From Chara braunii (lineage: Eukaryota; Streptophyta; Charophyceae; Charales; Characeae): 47,883 nt of DNA. The notes under the pieces are model-generated. The model did not search any database. It had not been told where the DNA came from and saw only the letters and a program-made list of their open reading frames with translations. Positions 9,647 to 19,546 of this stretch are shown here, one piece after another (the first letter of the stretch is position 1; each line of letters begins with the position of its first letter). The translations under genes were made by a program, and so were the position numbers. Location of the stretch: positions 816,171 to 864,053 of the forward strand of contig BFEA01000020.1 in NCBI GenBank assembly GCA_003427395.1, written 5' to 3'.

Positions 9647-11295
9647 AAACCTCGAATGAAAACATGTATACCTGCAAAATGAGCGAGTCCCACAGACAAG
9701 AACCATGTCCCAGCAAACAGACCCTTTCACAACAAGTAATCAAGCATTAACAAAAATTAAAATAAAACTCATAAATAAAATAATAAATAACATATAATAA
9801 TCAATACATAACAACTCTGCATTCCCATGATTTATTGATTGCCTTGGTTTCGGCCTACCACTGACCAGGAATGCTGGACATCCCGTCAGTCTGACATACC
9901 TCATTCGGCCCCCCTCAGCCCAGGACCAGTCAGACCATCTGTCTTAACAGCCCCTTTGACCTGCCTCCAGGTCAGGACCAATTATACCCACTACTCGAGT
10001 ATGGCAACCCTTTGACACTCTCGCCAGGACACCCAAACTATAGGTCTGGTCACCCTATGACAGTAGACGTCCCGTCGGTCCGACTGTTCCGAATCCGGAT
10101 TTGACCACTGCGGTCAGGGACCGCCTCACCTACCAGTCTTTGGCCAAGGGCGCTGGCTACCCCACCCAGATTTTTGAACGTGGGACCCGGTCTTACCGCA
10201 GTTCCAGGCTCTGGCTAACCTCACTGGATTGCATCCTCTTACTGCGGTAGGGTTCCAGCCGACCCCTTTCAGCCTCATATGCTAGACTCGCGGAGTCTTA
10301 GCCTCAACTCACTACGGAATTCGACACTCGCGTCGGGGACCTGCTGACCCCACCAGATTGCAACCTACTGCGGTAAGGCTCTGGCTAGCCTCGGCAATCA
10401 ACGTATCCTTAGGGTAGAGAAGAAAACCCCCGGCACATACAGTCAGACAAGCATATCATAACCCACAAGCAGATTGCCCTCGCCCCATAACAGAACAAAC
10501 ATTTCCCAGGAGACCTCCCTTCAGTCTCAAGAGGCACTGAACAATAACATGCTAGCCAACATTAAGGGTTCGCAAGAGACCTGCCTTCAGCCTCAAGCAA
10601 AAAATTAGTGCTAACCCCAGCAAAGGTCACTTCCCTCAACTGGGATTTCTTTTTCCAAGAGGTGTCCCGTCAGTCTCAAGGAAATACTGAAACTCTGATC
10701 TCAAAGTGGTCCCTTCACTCATCTGAGTGTCTGAGTGAAGACAGACTCTTAGCCAATAAGCACGAAGTCCTTGTACTAACCACTCTTAGTCAAGTAAAGC
10801 TGAATTTCTTTATGCCTGCCTTCATCTGAAACTCTTCAATGGACAGCTTAGTCAGAGACACGAAGTCCTTTTGCTGTTAACTTTCATTCATCTATGACTG
10901 GACTTCTTTATGTTCATCGTGCTTTCTCTTTATGATAAGAATAAGACTGCTTATATCATTTGATGTGCCACAACCATGAGTTTCTTAGATCTTGACACTG
11001 TCTCTATGCTCCCAAAACTGTACTCACAGTTACTCCCCACTCTTAGCATTTGACACTCATGGGACGACTGCAACGCTGCATCAAAGATATAGTCTCATTA
11101 ACTTAGTTGCTTCCTGAAATAGATAATGAAATGACTTGCTGAAAATTTGAATATTGAAACCGAGATGCTGAAACTGAAGTACTCAAATTGAAAAACTGAA
11201 TTGACTATGTAAGAATGATCATTGTCTGCTAATAACTGAGCCTTACTGTTCCAGTGTTTTACTGTACTTTTCCTCAGTCCTCTATGACTGTTTTC
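9647..11295. other. 3' noncoding region of element 1
   Basis: There is no supported gene. From 9840 to 10400 the sequence holds loosely repeated strings such as ACTGCGGTAAGG, CTCTGGCTAACCTC and CAGATTGCA; from 10500 to 10740 CAGTCTCAAG and CCCTTC recur; near 11160-11210 there is a partial 15-bp repeat of the CTGAAACTGAAGTA type that is longer in the other unit (30712-30772). This patterned noncoding stretch directly follows the integrase stop in transcription direction. Confidence 0.55.
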
Positions 11296-12440
11296 TTACT
11301 TGGATGGTTGACTTCTCTTTCCTCTCTTTGAAATCACTGTAGGGATCAAGTCAGGGTCTCTAAAGATGAACTTACGAAGTCTTGACATTGACACCATGTC
11401 GTGAACTCTGGATCCGTCCATTTTTGAGATCTCATAAACCTTGCCTTCTGCCTCTCTTGTGATTCTGTAAGGACCAAGCCATCTAGGCTCTAATCTTTTA
11501 GTTCATTGTGTCTCAAGAGAACTGTCAAACAGGAGAACAACATCCCCAATCTTCAATTTCTCTTTTCTTATATACCTTTTCTTGTTCCATCTTTCTTAAT
11601 CCGATAGTCTGCTGGATGTCATGCTCTCTGTTGCATCCATCACTGCCTGATCGACTTTAGATATCTGCCTCATTCTGATCTGAAGGAGTTCTAAAATAAA
11701 ATAATCTCTATCACTTTCTTGACTTGACCATGTCTTGACAATACTCTCAATCGGTAATGTAGCATATCGGTTGTACCACAGAGTAAAAAGTGCATACCCA
11801 GTGGTTCTCTTGACAGTAATATTATCAGCATATACAGCAGCTCTTAACAACTTTGGCCAATTTCTGAGTTTCCCTTCACACCACTTGGCTAATGAATCTT
11901 TCAGAGTTTTGTGGCCTCTTTCAACAGGTGCATTCGTTTGAGGATGGTAAGTAGTCACATACCGAATTCTGGCACCCAATCTGACTGTACTTCTTCTGAC
12001 GACCTCATTTCTGAATTCTGATCCTCTGAGACAAATTCTTTGATAAAAGGATACCTGAGGTAGACTTCCTCTATCCAATCAGCCACTTGCTCGGTTGTCT
12101 TCCTTTTAAGAGTTTTTGCCTCAACGTATCCAGAGAAATTATCTCTCATGTTTAGTATATATCTCATCCCGCCCTTGCCTGGGGGCATAGTGATGAGATC
12201 CAGATGAACTCTACTTCCTGGCTCTACCAGGATTGTAGGGAATAGGGGCTAAATCATCCTTCTGGTAGACCTCTTCTTACATAAGACACATGATTTACAG
12301 TATCTGAAAATCATGTCTCAGACGCCAGGTCAGAAGTAGAGCTTGACAGTCTTGGAGTAGGTAGCCTCAGCAGCCCTGTGGCCACCGGCAACCCACTCAT
12401 GTAGAGCAGCGATTATCTGTAACTGGCTCTCCTTACCACA
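11296..12440 (-). pseudogene. Integrase (element 1), frameshifted
   Basis: Integrase inserts retroelement cDNA into the host chromosome. Visible parts in order are an HHCC zinc-binding region (LHEW, GGHRAAEATYS, then a CxxC pair), the core with the third acidic residue in PVERGHKTLKDSL and YVTTYHPQTNAPVE, and a C-terminal GPY/F module with EPRWLGPYRI. Lesions in this copy are a Trp-to-stop change in the zinc region near 12330 and a 4-bp deletion near 12028 that destroys the SDRGPEF segment carrying the second catalytic Asp. The frame ends at TAA 11296-11298 after a basic tail. There is no chromodomain after the GPY/F module. Confidence 0.85.
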
Positions 12441-13440
12441 GACACTCTTAGTGGAGGTAGGTCTCCCTCACCATCCACAAAGAGATGTCCTCTTTTTAGT
12501 ATGAATTTCTTCCTTGAATTTTTACAGTAATATTCCTTTAGTTGCTTCTTTTCCATCTTTCTGCCAATCTCTTGATAGTTCTCATCATATTATTCAAAAA
12601 AAAAAAAAATCACTTCTTCATTTTTTTCACTCTTCTCTTTTTCCTTTGAATCTGAACTTTCCCCAATCTCATAAGCAGCCACTGCCGCTGCATTAAACCT
12701 GGCTTACCAATCGTTTGGTTCATCTTCTTCCTCTTTCCCTAGCATCGATTCATAAATGTATGCACTTGAGATTTCTCCCCAATTGTCTTTCTCTTCGGGC
12801 CCACAGACTCCACTTCTAAGAGCATAGTGCCTCATAATCCTCATCATCTTTTGCATTAAGGAAATTATCAATATAGACAGATTCTTCAATTGTTCCATTC
12901 ACATCTTCTTCTTCTTCTCGCCGCTCAATCCGGCTTAGGTCATCCGCTCTGTTCTTCTAAGTGGGGATATTTTCCAGCTTAAAATCATATGTCCAGATGA
13001 AGGTGATCCATCTGCTGACCGTTGGATCTACGTGTTGGTGCTTTTTAATGGCACCAATCACAGCAGATGCATCAGTCCTCAGGATGAATCTCTTTCCCAA
13101 GATACAGTGCCTGAAACACATGAGGCTATGGATGATTGACAGTAGCTCTTTCCTGAATTGGGTGTAGCCTCTTTCAGTAGAATTGAGGGTCCTACTTTCA
13201 AATCTTAAGGGTTTTTCTCTCCCATTTTCATCTTTCTGTATAAACACTCCATCCAGAGTCACTGGTCCTCCATCAGCCTCAATGATGAAAGGTCTTGTCT
13301 CCTCATCATCATAATATGGAACTCCCAGCACTACACCACCGTCTCTTAGTTTTTCTTTCAACGTTTCTGCTGCAGGCTGTCTTTATAATTCCATGCTAAG
13401 TTATCCCCTTGTCTTACCATTTCTCTCAGAGGCTCTGCAA
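12441..13440 (-). pseudogene. RNase H and acidic linker (element 1)
   Basis: RNase H degrades the RNA strand during reverse transcription. A 134-codon open piece (12957-13361) has the acidic set of the fold: D30 in FIIEADGG, E72 in FRKELLSI and D97 in LRTDASAV, followed by VSRWITFIWTYDF. It ends at a TAG inside what should be a tether motif (IPT-stop-KNRADDLSR, compare PGKxNxADxLSR), and the same TAG is in element 2. After it comes a Glu/Asp-rich linker of about 100 codons leading to integrase. The frame relative to RT is shifted at the CTGCAGCAGAAACG region near 13375, also shared with element 2, so either the shift predates duplication or frames switch by an unknown means. Confidence 0.8.
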
Positions 13441-14479
13441 GCGCACTATATCTTCTTGGGATATAGGCTCCTACCCTTGAAGAAGCATCTGAAGCCCAAG
13501 ATTATCACTTCTGGTTGGAAGAAAAGGGACTTTGGCCCACTGGCAGTTAGATTATACTTCCGAAGTCTTTCTAGGACCATCTTTACTCCTTCAGCATGTT
13601 TCCAGACAAACTTTCTGACTCCCCCTGCGACCAAAGTCTCATCTCTTACCAAGGCTCCTTTTACAGGATTATCATTAATATAGAGACTGGTTATTTCAGG
13701 CGAGATTTCCTACATGACCTTGATTAAATCCCTTTGAACCACCGCCACTCCGTTAGTCCAACCCTGAGGTACCTCACACATCTGAACAAGCCCCCTTGGC
13801 GTGTCCACGACAGTCATCGGTCGACTAGTGGGATCAATAGGGAACTGATCATAGCCAGAATACATGTCAACTAGGGAATAAATACATCGAGCAGCAAAGG
13901 ATTCAGCAAGGAGATCAGCATTAGGAAGACTACCAGCATCACGTACCGTCACAGAATTGAGCTTTTGAAGATTCTGTATCCATCTTAGTCCGCCCCCTGG
14001 TTTCCAAAAACAAAACCAGTGGTTAGCATACGGTCCATCAGCAGGTTCAGCAACATTGGATGCAATTTTCTTGTCAACGTACTTTGCTACTTCCGCTTCT
14101 TCCTTTATGGCATACTCAGTTGGTCTATCATTCCATGGAACATGATCAACTGTCCAAATTTTGGCCATCTTAATTATGTCCACATCCAATTGTCCTCTCT
14201 CTTCATCATTAAAGGAGAAAGCACCTGAGAATTCCTGACACATCCTGAATATATATTCTTTCTCTTTAGGCAGGATAAACTGATCCGAGCCTATCTTCAT
14301 TGTGTCAAACCTTTCTCTGGTGACCCTGATTTCCAGTTTTGCTGATTCTCTCAATGCTCTTATGATTTGCCTTTTCTTTATCAATGCTTCATCATAATAA
14401 TTTTTTATTAAGACTACCACTGGGTTTTTCTTAACCTCCTTGGGTTTGTATTTTCTTTTCGACCCAGTGGTTATTTTCC
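13441..14479 (-). pseudogene. Reverse transcriptase (element 1)
   Basis: RT copies element RNA into DNA. It is read in the -1 frame relative to protease from the slippery heptamer at 14480-14486. Motifs in order are LRWIQNLQKLNSVTVRDAG, SLVDMYSGYDQFPID (motif A, with the first catalytic Asp), TPRGLVQ and VPQGWTNG (motif B), then LYINDNPVKG at the YxDD position (motif C), where the first Asp is Asn (codon 13674-13676). An in-frame TAG at 13710-13712 separates motifs B and C. About 100 bp of the thumb region present in element 2 (33017-33115) are missing at about 13445. This RT belongs with elements whose motif C reads (F/Y)IDDxxVKG. The TAG and the Asn also occur in element 2. Confidence 0.88.
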
Positions 14480-14486
14480 TAAAAAA
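14416..14486 (-). promoter_or_regulatory. Candidate -1 frameshift signal between PR and RT (element 1)
   Basis: A T TTT TTA heptamer (14480-14486) is in the right phase for simultaneous slippage from the protease frame, whose stop TAA follows at 14471-14473, into the RT frame. After an 8-nt spacer comes a perfect 10-bp inverted repeat, ACCACTGGGT (14462-14471) and ACCCAGTGGT (14416-14425), around a 36-nt loop. The arrangement is kept in element 2. A one-base deletion upstream near 14522 has already broken the incoming protease frame in this copy. Confidence 0.6.
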
Positions 14487-15486
14487 GGGTGAGTCGATGC
14501 AAATCTCAATTCTACTTTCCTCCCTTAGCAGTTTTCACAACTTGCTTGAAGGTTTCAATTTGCCCGTCCTCATTCTCGAGTTTACCAAGGGCTTTCATTA
14601 TCTTCGAAACTTGATTGATTCCCACTGAAATCTCTTCTTTTGCTTCTCGTTTCCCTTCCTCCTTTAATCTCCTAAGCCTTTCAACAGATTCGTCCCTCCT
14701 GATCGAGTTAGCAGATAGTTGATGCTTGACATTATTTTTCGTACCGACCATAAAGGTTTGCTCTTGAGCAGTCTTTGAATCCTGTACACTGATCCAGGAT
14801 GACCCTTCATGACTGAAAAATTAGACCGCCTCCATCCTATGCAAGAATGAAGTTCCCAAGATACAGTCATGATCCAGATCAGGTACTACAAAATTCAGTA
14901 CCTCCACAATCGTTGTCCTAACCTTGATAGGCAAATTATCAATAAACCCTGCCACGAACAACTCTCCTGCAATATTACTTAGTACATTTTTTGCAGGTCT
15001 GTCAATAGATAAATTACACGCTTCTATCGTTCTACGTGAAAGAAGTATCATCTCTGCCCCAGAATCTACTACGGCTAGAATCTTCACTTGGTTAATGCGA
15101 ATTGTAGCATGCCCACAACCCATGGTTGCAAATCTCATCTTGCAACCTGGTAGTGATCTATTCACTTGATTGAGAAAGACAGACCCCAAATAATTAACTT
15201 CCATCTTCTTCTTCTCAATTAACCTTTTCAACTTTTCTCTCAGTTTGGGTGCTAGTGTCATTGCTTCCTTGAAAGACAGTGTCACTTCCGTTTTTTCCAG
15301 CATCTTAACAATTACATCAGAAATCACTGTCCCATCATCCAAATCACTCTTGAGAACAAAATTTCTCTTTCTCCCCTGTTCATTCTTTTCCTGTGAATGC
15401 CTCGTCTCAAGATCATCAAGGATGTCGATAAGTGATTCCTCAACCTTCTTTCTTTTCTTTTCTTCTATCATTTGAGGTTTCATACG
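14471..15486 (-). pseudogene. Aspartic protease and linker (element 1)
   Basis: The retropepsin-type protease cleaves the gag-pol polyprotein. In the open piece 14821-15483 the active site reads LAVVDSGAEMILLS (D140-S-G-A), followed by a flap-side glycine region and DCILGTSFLHRM, the usual ILG(x)xF motif near the end of a retropepsin. The Lys/Glu-rich N-terminal 110 residues are probably linker. A second piece (14512-14751) continues towards RT with a charged helix; the two are separated by a frame change near 14820. The N-terminal side is cut off from gag by the nad1 insertion at 15487. Unlike element 2, the catalytic Asp is intact. Confidence 0.82.
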
Positions 15487-15747
15487 TACGTGTGATAAAT
15501 TGAGAAGTGGCTTGTTTCATTTCATGCGTTAACAACAGCTAAAAAAACAACAAACAAAATGAAATTGTATATAATTGACATTTTAGCAAAAATACTTGGA
15601 ATAATAATACCACTTTTACTAGGAGTTGCTTCTTTAGTAATAGCTGAACGTAAAGTAATGACTTCTATGCAGCGTAGAAAAGATCCGAATGTGGTAGGAT
15701 TGTTTGGGTTATTACAACCTTAGAACATACGCCGTATCATGTAGTCG
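15487..15747 (+). pseudogene. nad1: Nuclear insertion of mitochondrial nad1 5' end
   Basis: A 261-bp AT-rich segment is present in element 1 and absent from element 2, where the flanking sequence (TCATACG then GGTTTGGTGG, near 35129) is continuous. On the plus strand, ATG at 15559 opens 54 codons with [20 protein letters not shown] and then [17 protein letters not shown], the conserved N-terminus of NADH dehydrogenase subunit 1 (respiratory complex I). Homology stops after LLQP at 15720, where a TAG follows; the protein family continues for about 270 more residues. The 72 bp before the ATG is probably mitochondrial flank or leader. It interrupts the gag-protease frame of element 1, so it arrived after the two units separated. 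No clear target duplication was seen. Confidence 0.85.
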
Positions 15748-16652
15748 GGTTTGGTGGTTTCTTACTTCACCAACCCTGACACTAGGTTCCATGACAAGTT
15801 CTAGGGGTAGATCACTATCGAATAACATCATGTTAGCCAGGAAATGAGTCATTTAATTGGAAAAGGACTCTACTAGTCTAGAGGGATTCTGAAAAGTAGG
15901 GCTCCCTACCAATGAAGACTCACTTGTTGATGCCTCACTAGGCTCACACTCTGTTAATGTTAAGGACTACATAGATAACTCAATCATGGTATGAGGGTCA
16001 TTTGTTCTTTGTACCAGTTCACTAGGCAAATCTCCAGTGAGGAAATAAACATTCTCATTGGTCTTTCTCTTCGTCTTAATCGTCATCTTTTCATCATGTT
16101 TAGAGCAAGAAGCTTCATACCTCCCGGATGTCTGGGGTCCAACTTATTCCATGAGGTATCAGAGACATGACTCATTGCATCTTTCTTTGCCACCCCACTT
16201 CTTACATCCTCCTCAAGTGGCTTGCAGTAGGTGGTAGTATGCCCACTTTCTCCACAATAGTAGCAAGTAAAACTCCTCTTAGGACGCTCATCATATTTTC
16301 TTTTCTCTCTGTTTCCTCCATCAACATTCTTCCCATTCCTTTCGGTTCTGGACGAATCCCCCTTCTTACCATGATTTTCGTTGTCATCATCATCGTCGTC
16401 ATCTTCCTCAGTTTCATCCTTTTTCTTTCCCCTGTCATCCACAACATGCGTTGCAGGCCTCGCAGGCATAAAGTTAGCCATCACTTTTTGAAGAATATTC
16501 TCAGTAGTCAAATTGCTTCTTCTATTCATTCCATTCTCAATCTCCCAGTCCTTGGCCAAAGTACTGATCTGATCCAGTGACCATTTCTTATGGGAGACAG
16601 TAGGTAGAGTTCTTATGATTGCAACCATTTTATCCCATNTGAGAGGATAGTG
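15748..16652 (-). pseudogene. Gag nucleocapsid region with CCHC zinc knuckle (element 1)
   Basis: Nucleocapsid packages element RNA. In the open piece 16083-16628 a Lys-rich segment and a run of ten acidic residues (about 72-82) precede a classical CCHC knuckle, CYYCGESGHTTTYC, with C122, C125, H130 and C135. A one-base deletion near 16100 ends the frame early compared with element 2. The frame is continuous with capsid except for the TAG at 16653-16655, which is also in element 2. Downstream 15748-16080 is the Thr/Ser/Glu-rich connector to protease, cut by the nad1 insertion. Confidence 0.85.
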
Positions 16653-17201
16653 CTAAGCTTGATTAAGGACTGCTTGCCTTTCAGTGTCAGTAAAGTTTGT
16701 CAAAAATATATGGCATCTCTGGGCTTCATCCAAATATGGAACTCTTCTTGCTGTTCGGATGAAGGTCTGAAGAAAAACATTGAAAGTGTCGTATTTTGCT
16801 CTTCTGATATTGAGTAGGTCGTTAGTTGTGGTTGAAACTGAATCTTTCTCCAATTCCTTCTTCAGTCTCTCCTTGACTNCTTNNNAGGTAGNGACACCTT
16901 NCATTAGCTCNTGAACTGNCAGTCTCGAATCAGTGTCACAATAAGACAGAAGATGCTTAAACCGTTGCTTATCTGTCCATCCATAACTGAGTCCAAATAA
17001 TTCATACTCGTCCAAGAAGTCATTAACCTGAGGTCCTCTGAAGCAGGGAATTCTCTCATGTGACCTTTTTGCTCTGGCAATATCTGACCCCTCTTTGATT
17101 GTATCAACTCTCTCGACCAGTTTCCGTATAACCCCAACCAAGGCCTCTTCATTGGTCCCTGCAGATGTACTTGGTCTTGCTCGCCCTACCATCTTGACCA
17201 T
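16653..17201 (-). CDS. Gag capsid-like region (element 1)
   Basis: Capsid forms the particle shell. The open frame of 182 codons from ATG 17201 has VNDFLDEYELFGLSYGW, then a long helical part with LRRAKYDTFNVFLQTF-like sequence (the copy reads IRRAKYDTFNVF) and CHIFLTNFTDTERQAVL, matching the usual Ty3-type gag helical domain by pattern. The frame is open further upstream, back to about 17270, without an ATG. Several Ns at 16879-16919 hide part of the middle. It ends at TAG 16653-16655, after which the same frame continues into nucleocapsid; the shared TAG could be a fixed lesion or a recoded codon. Confidence 0.75.
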   Translation of the reverse strand: MVKMVGRARPSTSAGTNEEALVGVIRKLVERVDTIKEGSDIARAKRSHERIPCFRGPQVNDFLDEYELFGLSYGWTDKQRFKHLLSYCDTDSRLXVXELMXGVXTXXXVKERLKKELEKDSVSTTTNDLLNIRRAKYDTFNVFLQTFIRTARRVPYLDEAQRCHIFLTNFTDTERQAVLNQA

Positions 17202-17262
17202 AGACTTTTCCCGAGTATTCCTTTCTATTTCTGTGACTCTTGTCCTCTTACTTTTCTGCCCT

Positions 17263-17532
17263 TCAATCTCTCACTCTTCTCGCAAGAGATACAGGCTCGT
17301 TCCTCTCTTCTCTTGTTTGCTCTATCCCCTGAGAGTTCTGTACAAATAGGGTATAAACAATAATTGATTGGGTAGTGATAAAGGGCAGTGCAATCCTTCT
17401 CAGCCTTCCTATATAATCTTCAATCAATTCTTTCTCATCATCCCTACTCAGTCTTTTGTCATATCCCTTTATAGTACCCCGGATCATAAAATATCGAGTC
17501 AGGTCTGTAATCTCATAATCAAATTGCATCAT
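17263..17532 (-). CDS. Small ORF e, paralogue of d
   Basis: An 89-codon frame begins ATG-ATG directly after the TAA of ORF d in the same frame (TAAATG). Residues 27-49 (RLSRDDEKELIEDYIGRLRR core), 52-55 (ITTQ) and 81-86 (VSLARR) align with residues 31-53, 56-60 and 86-91 of ORF d at a nearly constant offset, so d and e are tandem duplicates of one helical domain. The copy in element 2 (36650-36919) is open with about six substitutions. It lies just before gag; the gag frame opens as e ends at TGA. Function unknown. Confidence 0.65.
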   Translation of the reverse strand: MMQFDYEITDLTRYFMIRGTIKGYDKRLSRDDEKELIEDYIGRLRRIALPFITTQSIIVYTLFVQNSQGIEQTREERNEPVSLARRVRD

Positions 17533-17823
17533 TTACAGCCCACTGTTGATCCTTCTTGCAAGAGAGACTCGTTCCTGAAAAGTGTGGTATAATACTCTCT
17601 CAGTAGTTCCCATTTTCACCACTTTTAACAGAGAATTTATCTCAGTCTGGTCAGTGGTAATTCTCAAGGCAAAATCTCTCATTCGATCCAAGAAGGCCTG
17701 CAAAAACTCAAGCTCATCTTGGGTAGAAATATTTCTGTCAGAGATCCAAAAAGTCCCCTCTATCTTGACTACCTTACCCTCTAACACAACTCCTAGTGTC
17801 AGTTGTTCAGTCAAGCTGGGCAT
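17533..17823 (-). CDS. Small ORF d, paralogue of e
   Basis: A 96-codon frame whose ATG overlaps the stop of ORF c (ATGCCCAGCTTGA, 13 nt) and whose TAA abuts the ATG of e. It reads as a beta-rich start (TLGVVLEGKVVKIEGTFWIS) followed by a helix (QDELEFLQAFLDRMRDFAL), then RITTDQTEI and ERVSLARR near the C-terminus. Element 2 keeps the frame open over the whole length (36920-37210). No known family is recognised. The paired, coupled position with e suggests co-translation from the genomic RNA. Confidence 0.65.
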   Translation of the reverse strand: MPSLTEQLTLGVVLEGKVVKIEGTFWISDRNISTQDELEFLQAFLDRMRDFALRITTDQTEINSLLKVVKMGTTERVLYHTFQERVSLARRINSGL

Positions 17824-18374
17824 TGTTAATCATCATAAGCAACATCTGAAACGTAGAGCTTATGTTGGACATAATCAGGGACCTCGAATCTGTGTTCAAA
17901 GGTACTCAGGAGTAGGGATTTTATCATCACAGTGGAGTCTTTTTCTCTTGCTCTACCAATCTCAGCAATAGCTTCAAACAGAGGCATCCAATCTCTCCTG
18001 CCTTCAAATCCCTTAGCAGTTGAAAACTTAGGAAACCTCTCAAATTGTCTTACTTCTTTCCGCCAGGTTACTTTCCTCTTTAGCTTTTCAAGTCACTCCA
18101 TGGTTCTTATGAGAGTAATGTAAGCACCTGTCTGACACTTCAAGAAGTCATCTTCTTTTTCTATACCGACCGGTACATAAATCCTTACGTCCAGGCTGCC
18201 TGTACTTAGAAATTTGACCACTGAAATATGAAATATTATCGGCCCTCTCTCAAAAGTCTCATATCTCAGGATCACAAAAGGATTATCACACCCTACCACC
18301 TCATACATTTTACCCCTCACAGTAGTTATTCTGGGTACTGAGAGTATTCTTCTTGGGCTCTCTTCACTTTCCAT
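17811..18374 (-). pseudogene. Small ORF c (family a/b/c), two stops in this copy
   Basis: A single frame of 188 codons from ATG 18374 to TGA 17811-17813, of exactly the same length in element 2. It has MYEVVGC (23-29, the string YEVVGC also found in ORF b), FHISVVKFLSTGSLDVRIYV (48-67) and, after the stops, a charged helix and WMPLFEAIAEIGRARE. This copy has an in-frame TGA after residue 93 and TAA close to the end; element 2 has a TAG at a different place. The start overlaps ORF b by 49 nt and the stop overlaps ORF d by 13 nt. Function unknown. Confidence 0.6.
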
Positions 18375-18829
18375 GCAAATTTTATCATGGCGTACCAATT
18401 GTTTTTAGACAGGTTGATATTAGGTAAAGGAGGGATTAAAAATTCATCAAAGACAGCAAAACGAGTTGACGTGGTGAAGCATTTGTTCTCTCTCTCAAGT
18501 CTCTCCTTCTCTGTCATTACTACTTCTTCAGCAAATCCCCAGCATCTTCCATACACTGCATCAGCGCTTCTTTCTTTTGGAACATAGATGCTCACATCAT
18601 ACACATCTAGATCTGTGAAATAGAAGGTCAATACATATAATCGTTCATGCTCCCATCTACTTTCGACCATCTCACACCCGACAACTTCATATCGAAATGC
18701 CTCTCTCTTGCTCAGAGTATTCAGTGACCTTAGGAGACATTCAATCTTCTCTTGGCTTGAACCCGAACCGCTGCCAAAATTTGACCTTCTTTGTCTGATT
18801 ACTTCTGCTGAAATCTCTTCAGCTCTCAT
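18326..18829 (-). CDS. Small ORF b (family a/b/c), open
   Basis: A 167-residue open frame. Its ATG lies inside the last codons of ORF a (ATGAGAGCTGA). After a Gly/Ser-rich N-terminus come a helix (KIECLLRSLNTLS, 28-40), FRYEVVGCEMVES (45-57), a strand YVLTFYFTDLDVYDVSIYVP (65-84), a Lys/Glu-rich helix, and IPPLP with NNWYAMIKFAWKVKR (132-157). The order helix, YxxxG, aromatic strand, D-V-x-D-V-x-(I/P)-Y, charged helix, PPLP, C-terminal helix is the best template for the family also seen in a, c and L1. I know no named domain with this pattern. Confidence 0.7.
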   Translation of the reverse strand: MRAEEISAEVIRQRRSNFGSGSGSSQEKIECLLRSLNTLSKREAFRYEVVGCEMVESRWEHERLYVLTFYFTDLDVYDVSIYVPKERSADAVYGRCWGFAEEVVMTEKERLERENKCFTTSTRFAVFDEFLIPPLPNINLSKNNWYAMIKFAWKVKRAQEEYSQYPE

Positions 18830-19232
18830 GACCACCGTTTCTTCTCTCTCTTGTCAATACCATATTGATTATTGACAGCCGATTAGTCCCATCACAATAG
18901 TTGTCAGGTATAGGAGGGATTGAAACTGTCTTGTATGTTACTGGCCTTATACCCCATTCCACTTTCTTCTTTTGCTTGATCAGATCTGTCTTTTCATCAT
19001 AGATAAATTGGATCACGATCTCCCATAACCAATTGAAATTTACACCTTCATTGCTGCCTCCTTCCTTCATATATGGGCGGATATCATAGATATCTCCCTC
19101 CAAGAAGTGTGTCAGCACTACACTGATGGTTGAGTCACAAGAGTGATAGCCCCAACAAGCCTTATACCTTTCAGGAAATATCCCTTTCATGGTAAATTTA
19201 GACAAATCTTTCAGAAGACTGTCGACCAGCAT
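18819..19232 (-). CDS. Small ORF a (family a/b/c), open, first after the primer site
   Basis: A 137-residue open frame starting 314 nt inside the primer-binding site. It has DSLLKDLSKF (4-13), YKACWGYHSCDSTISVVLTHF (23-43 in part), EGDIYDIRPYMKEGG (45-59), a Lys-rich helix and SIPPIPDNY (104-112), the same order as ORF b. Its stop overlaps the ATG of b by 11 nt, as expected for termination-reinitiation coupling. In a different frame, 19234-19320 stays open and reads as a charged helix (ELDTKYAQLSLNIL), so the original protein may have had a longer N-terminus. The element 2 copy is broken. Confidence 0.65.
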   Translation of the reverse strand: MLVDSLLKDLSKFTMKGIFPERYKACWGYHSCDSTISVVLTHFLEGDIYDIRPYMKEGGSNEGVNFNWLWEIVIQFIYDEKTDLIKQKKKVEWGIRPVTYKTVSIPPIPDNYCDGTNRLSIINMVLTRERRNGGHES

Positions 19233-19546
19233 TTGCCTTGATCCGCCTCATTCTCTTCCTTTCAATTCCCTTCAGTATATTGAGAGATAATTGGGCATAC
19301 TTTGTGTCAAGCTCGATCCTCTCCAGTCAATAATATCAATCTCCTTTTCCCGATCCAGTGTGGTACCTCACGCAAGAAAGAAATAAATCACAGTTAGCAG
19401 TCGTGATTCCCAAGAAATTCGAGACTTGAATGAGAATAATAAAGTTAACATGAAGCTCTCAGAAATGTTAACAGTTCTCACATCCTAATCAAAGCTCAAA
19501 GACGATAATGACCCAGGTTCGTTCCGGACACGAAAATTTTTTCATG

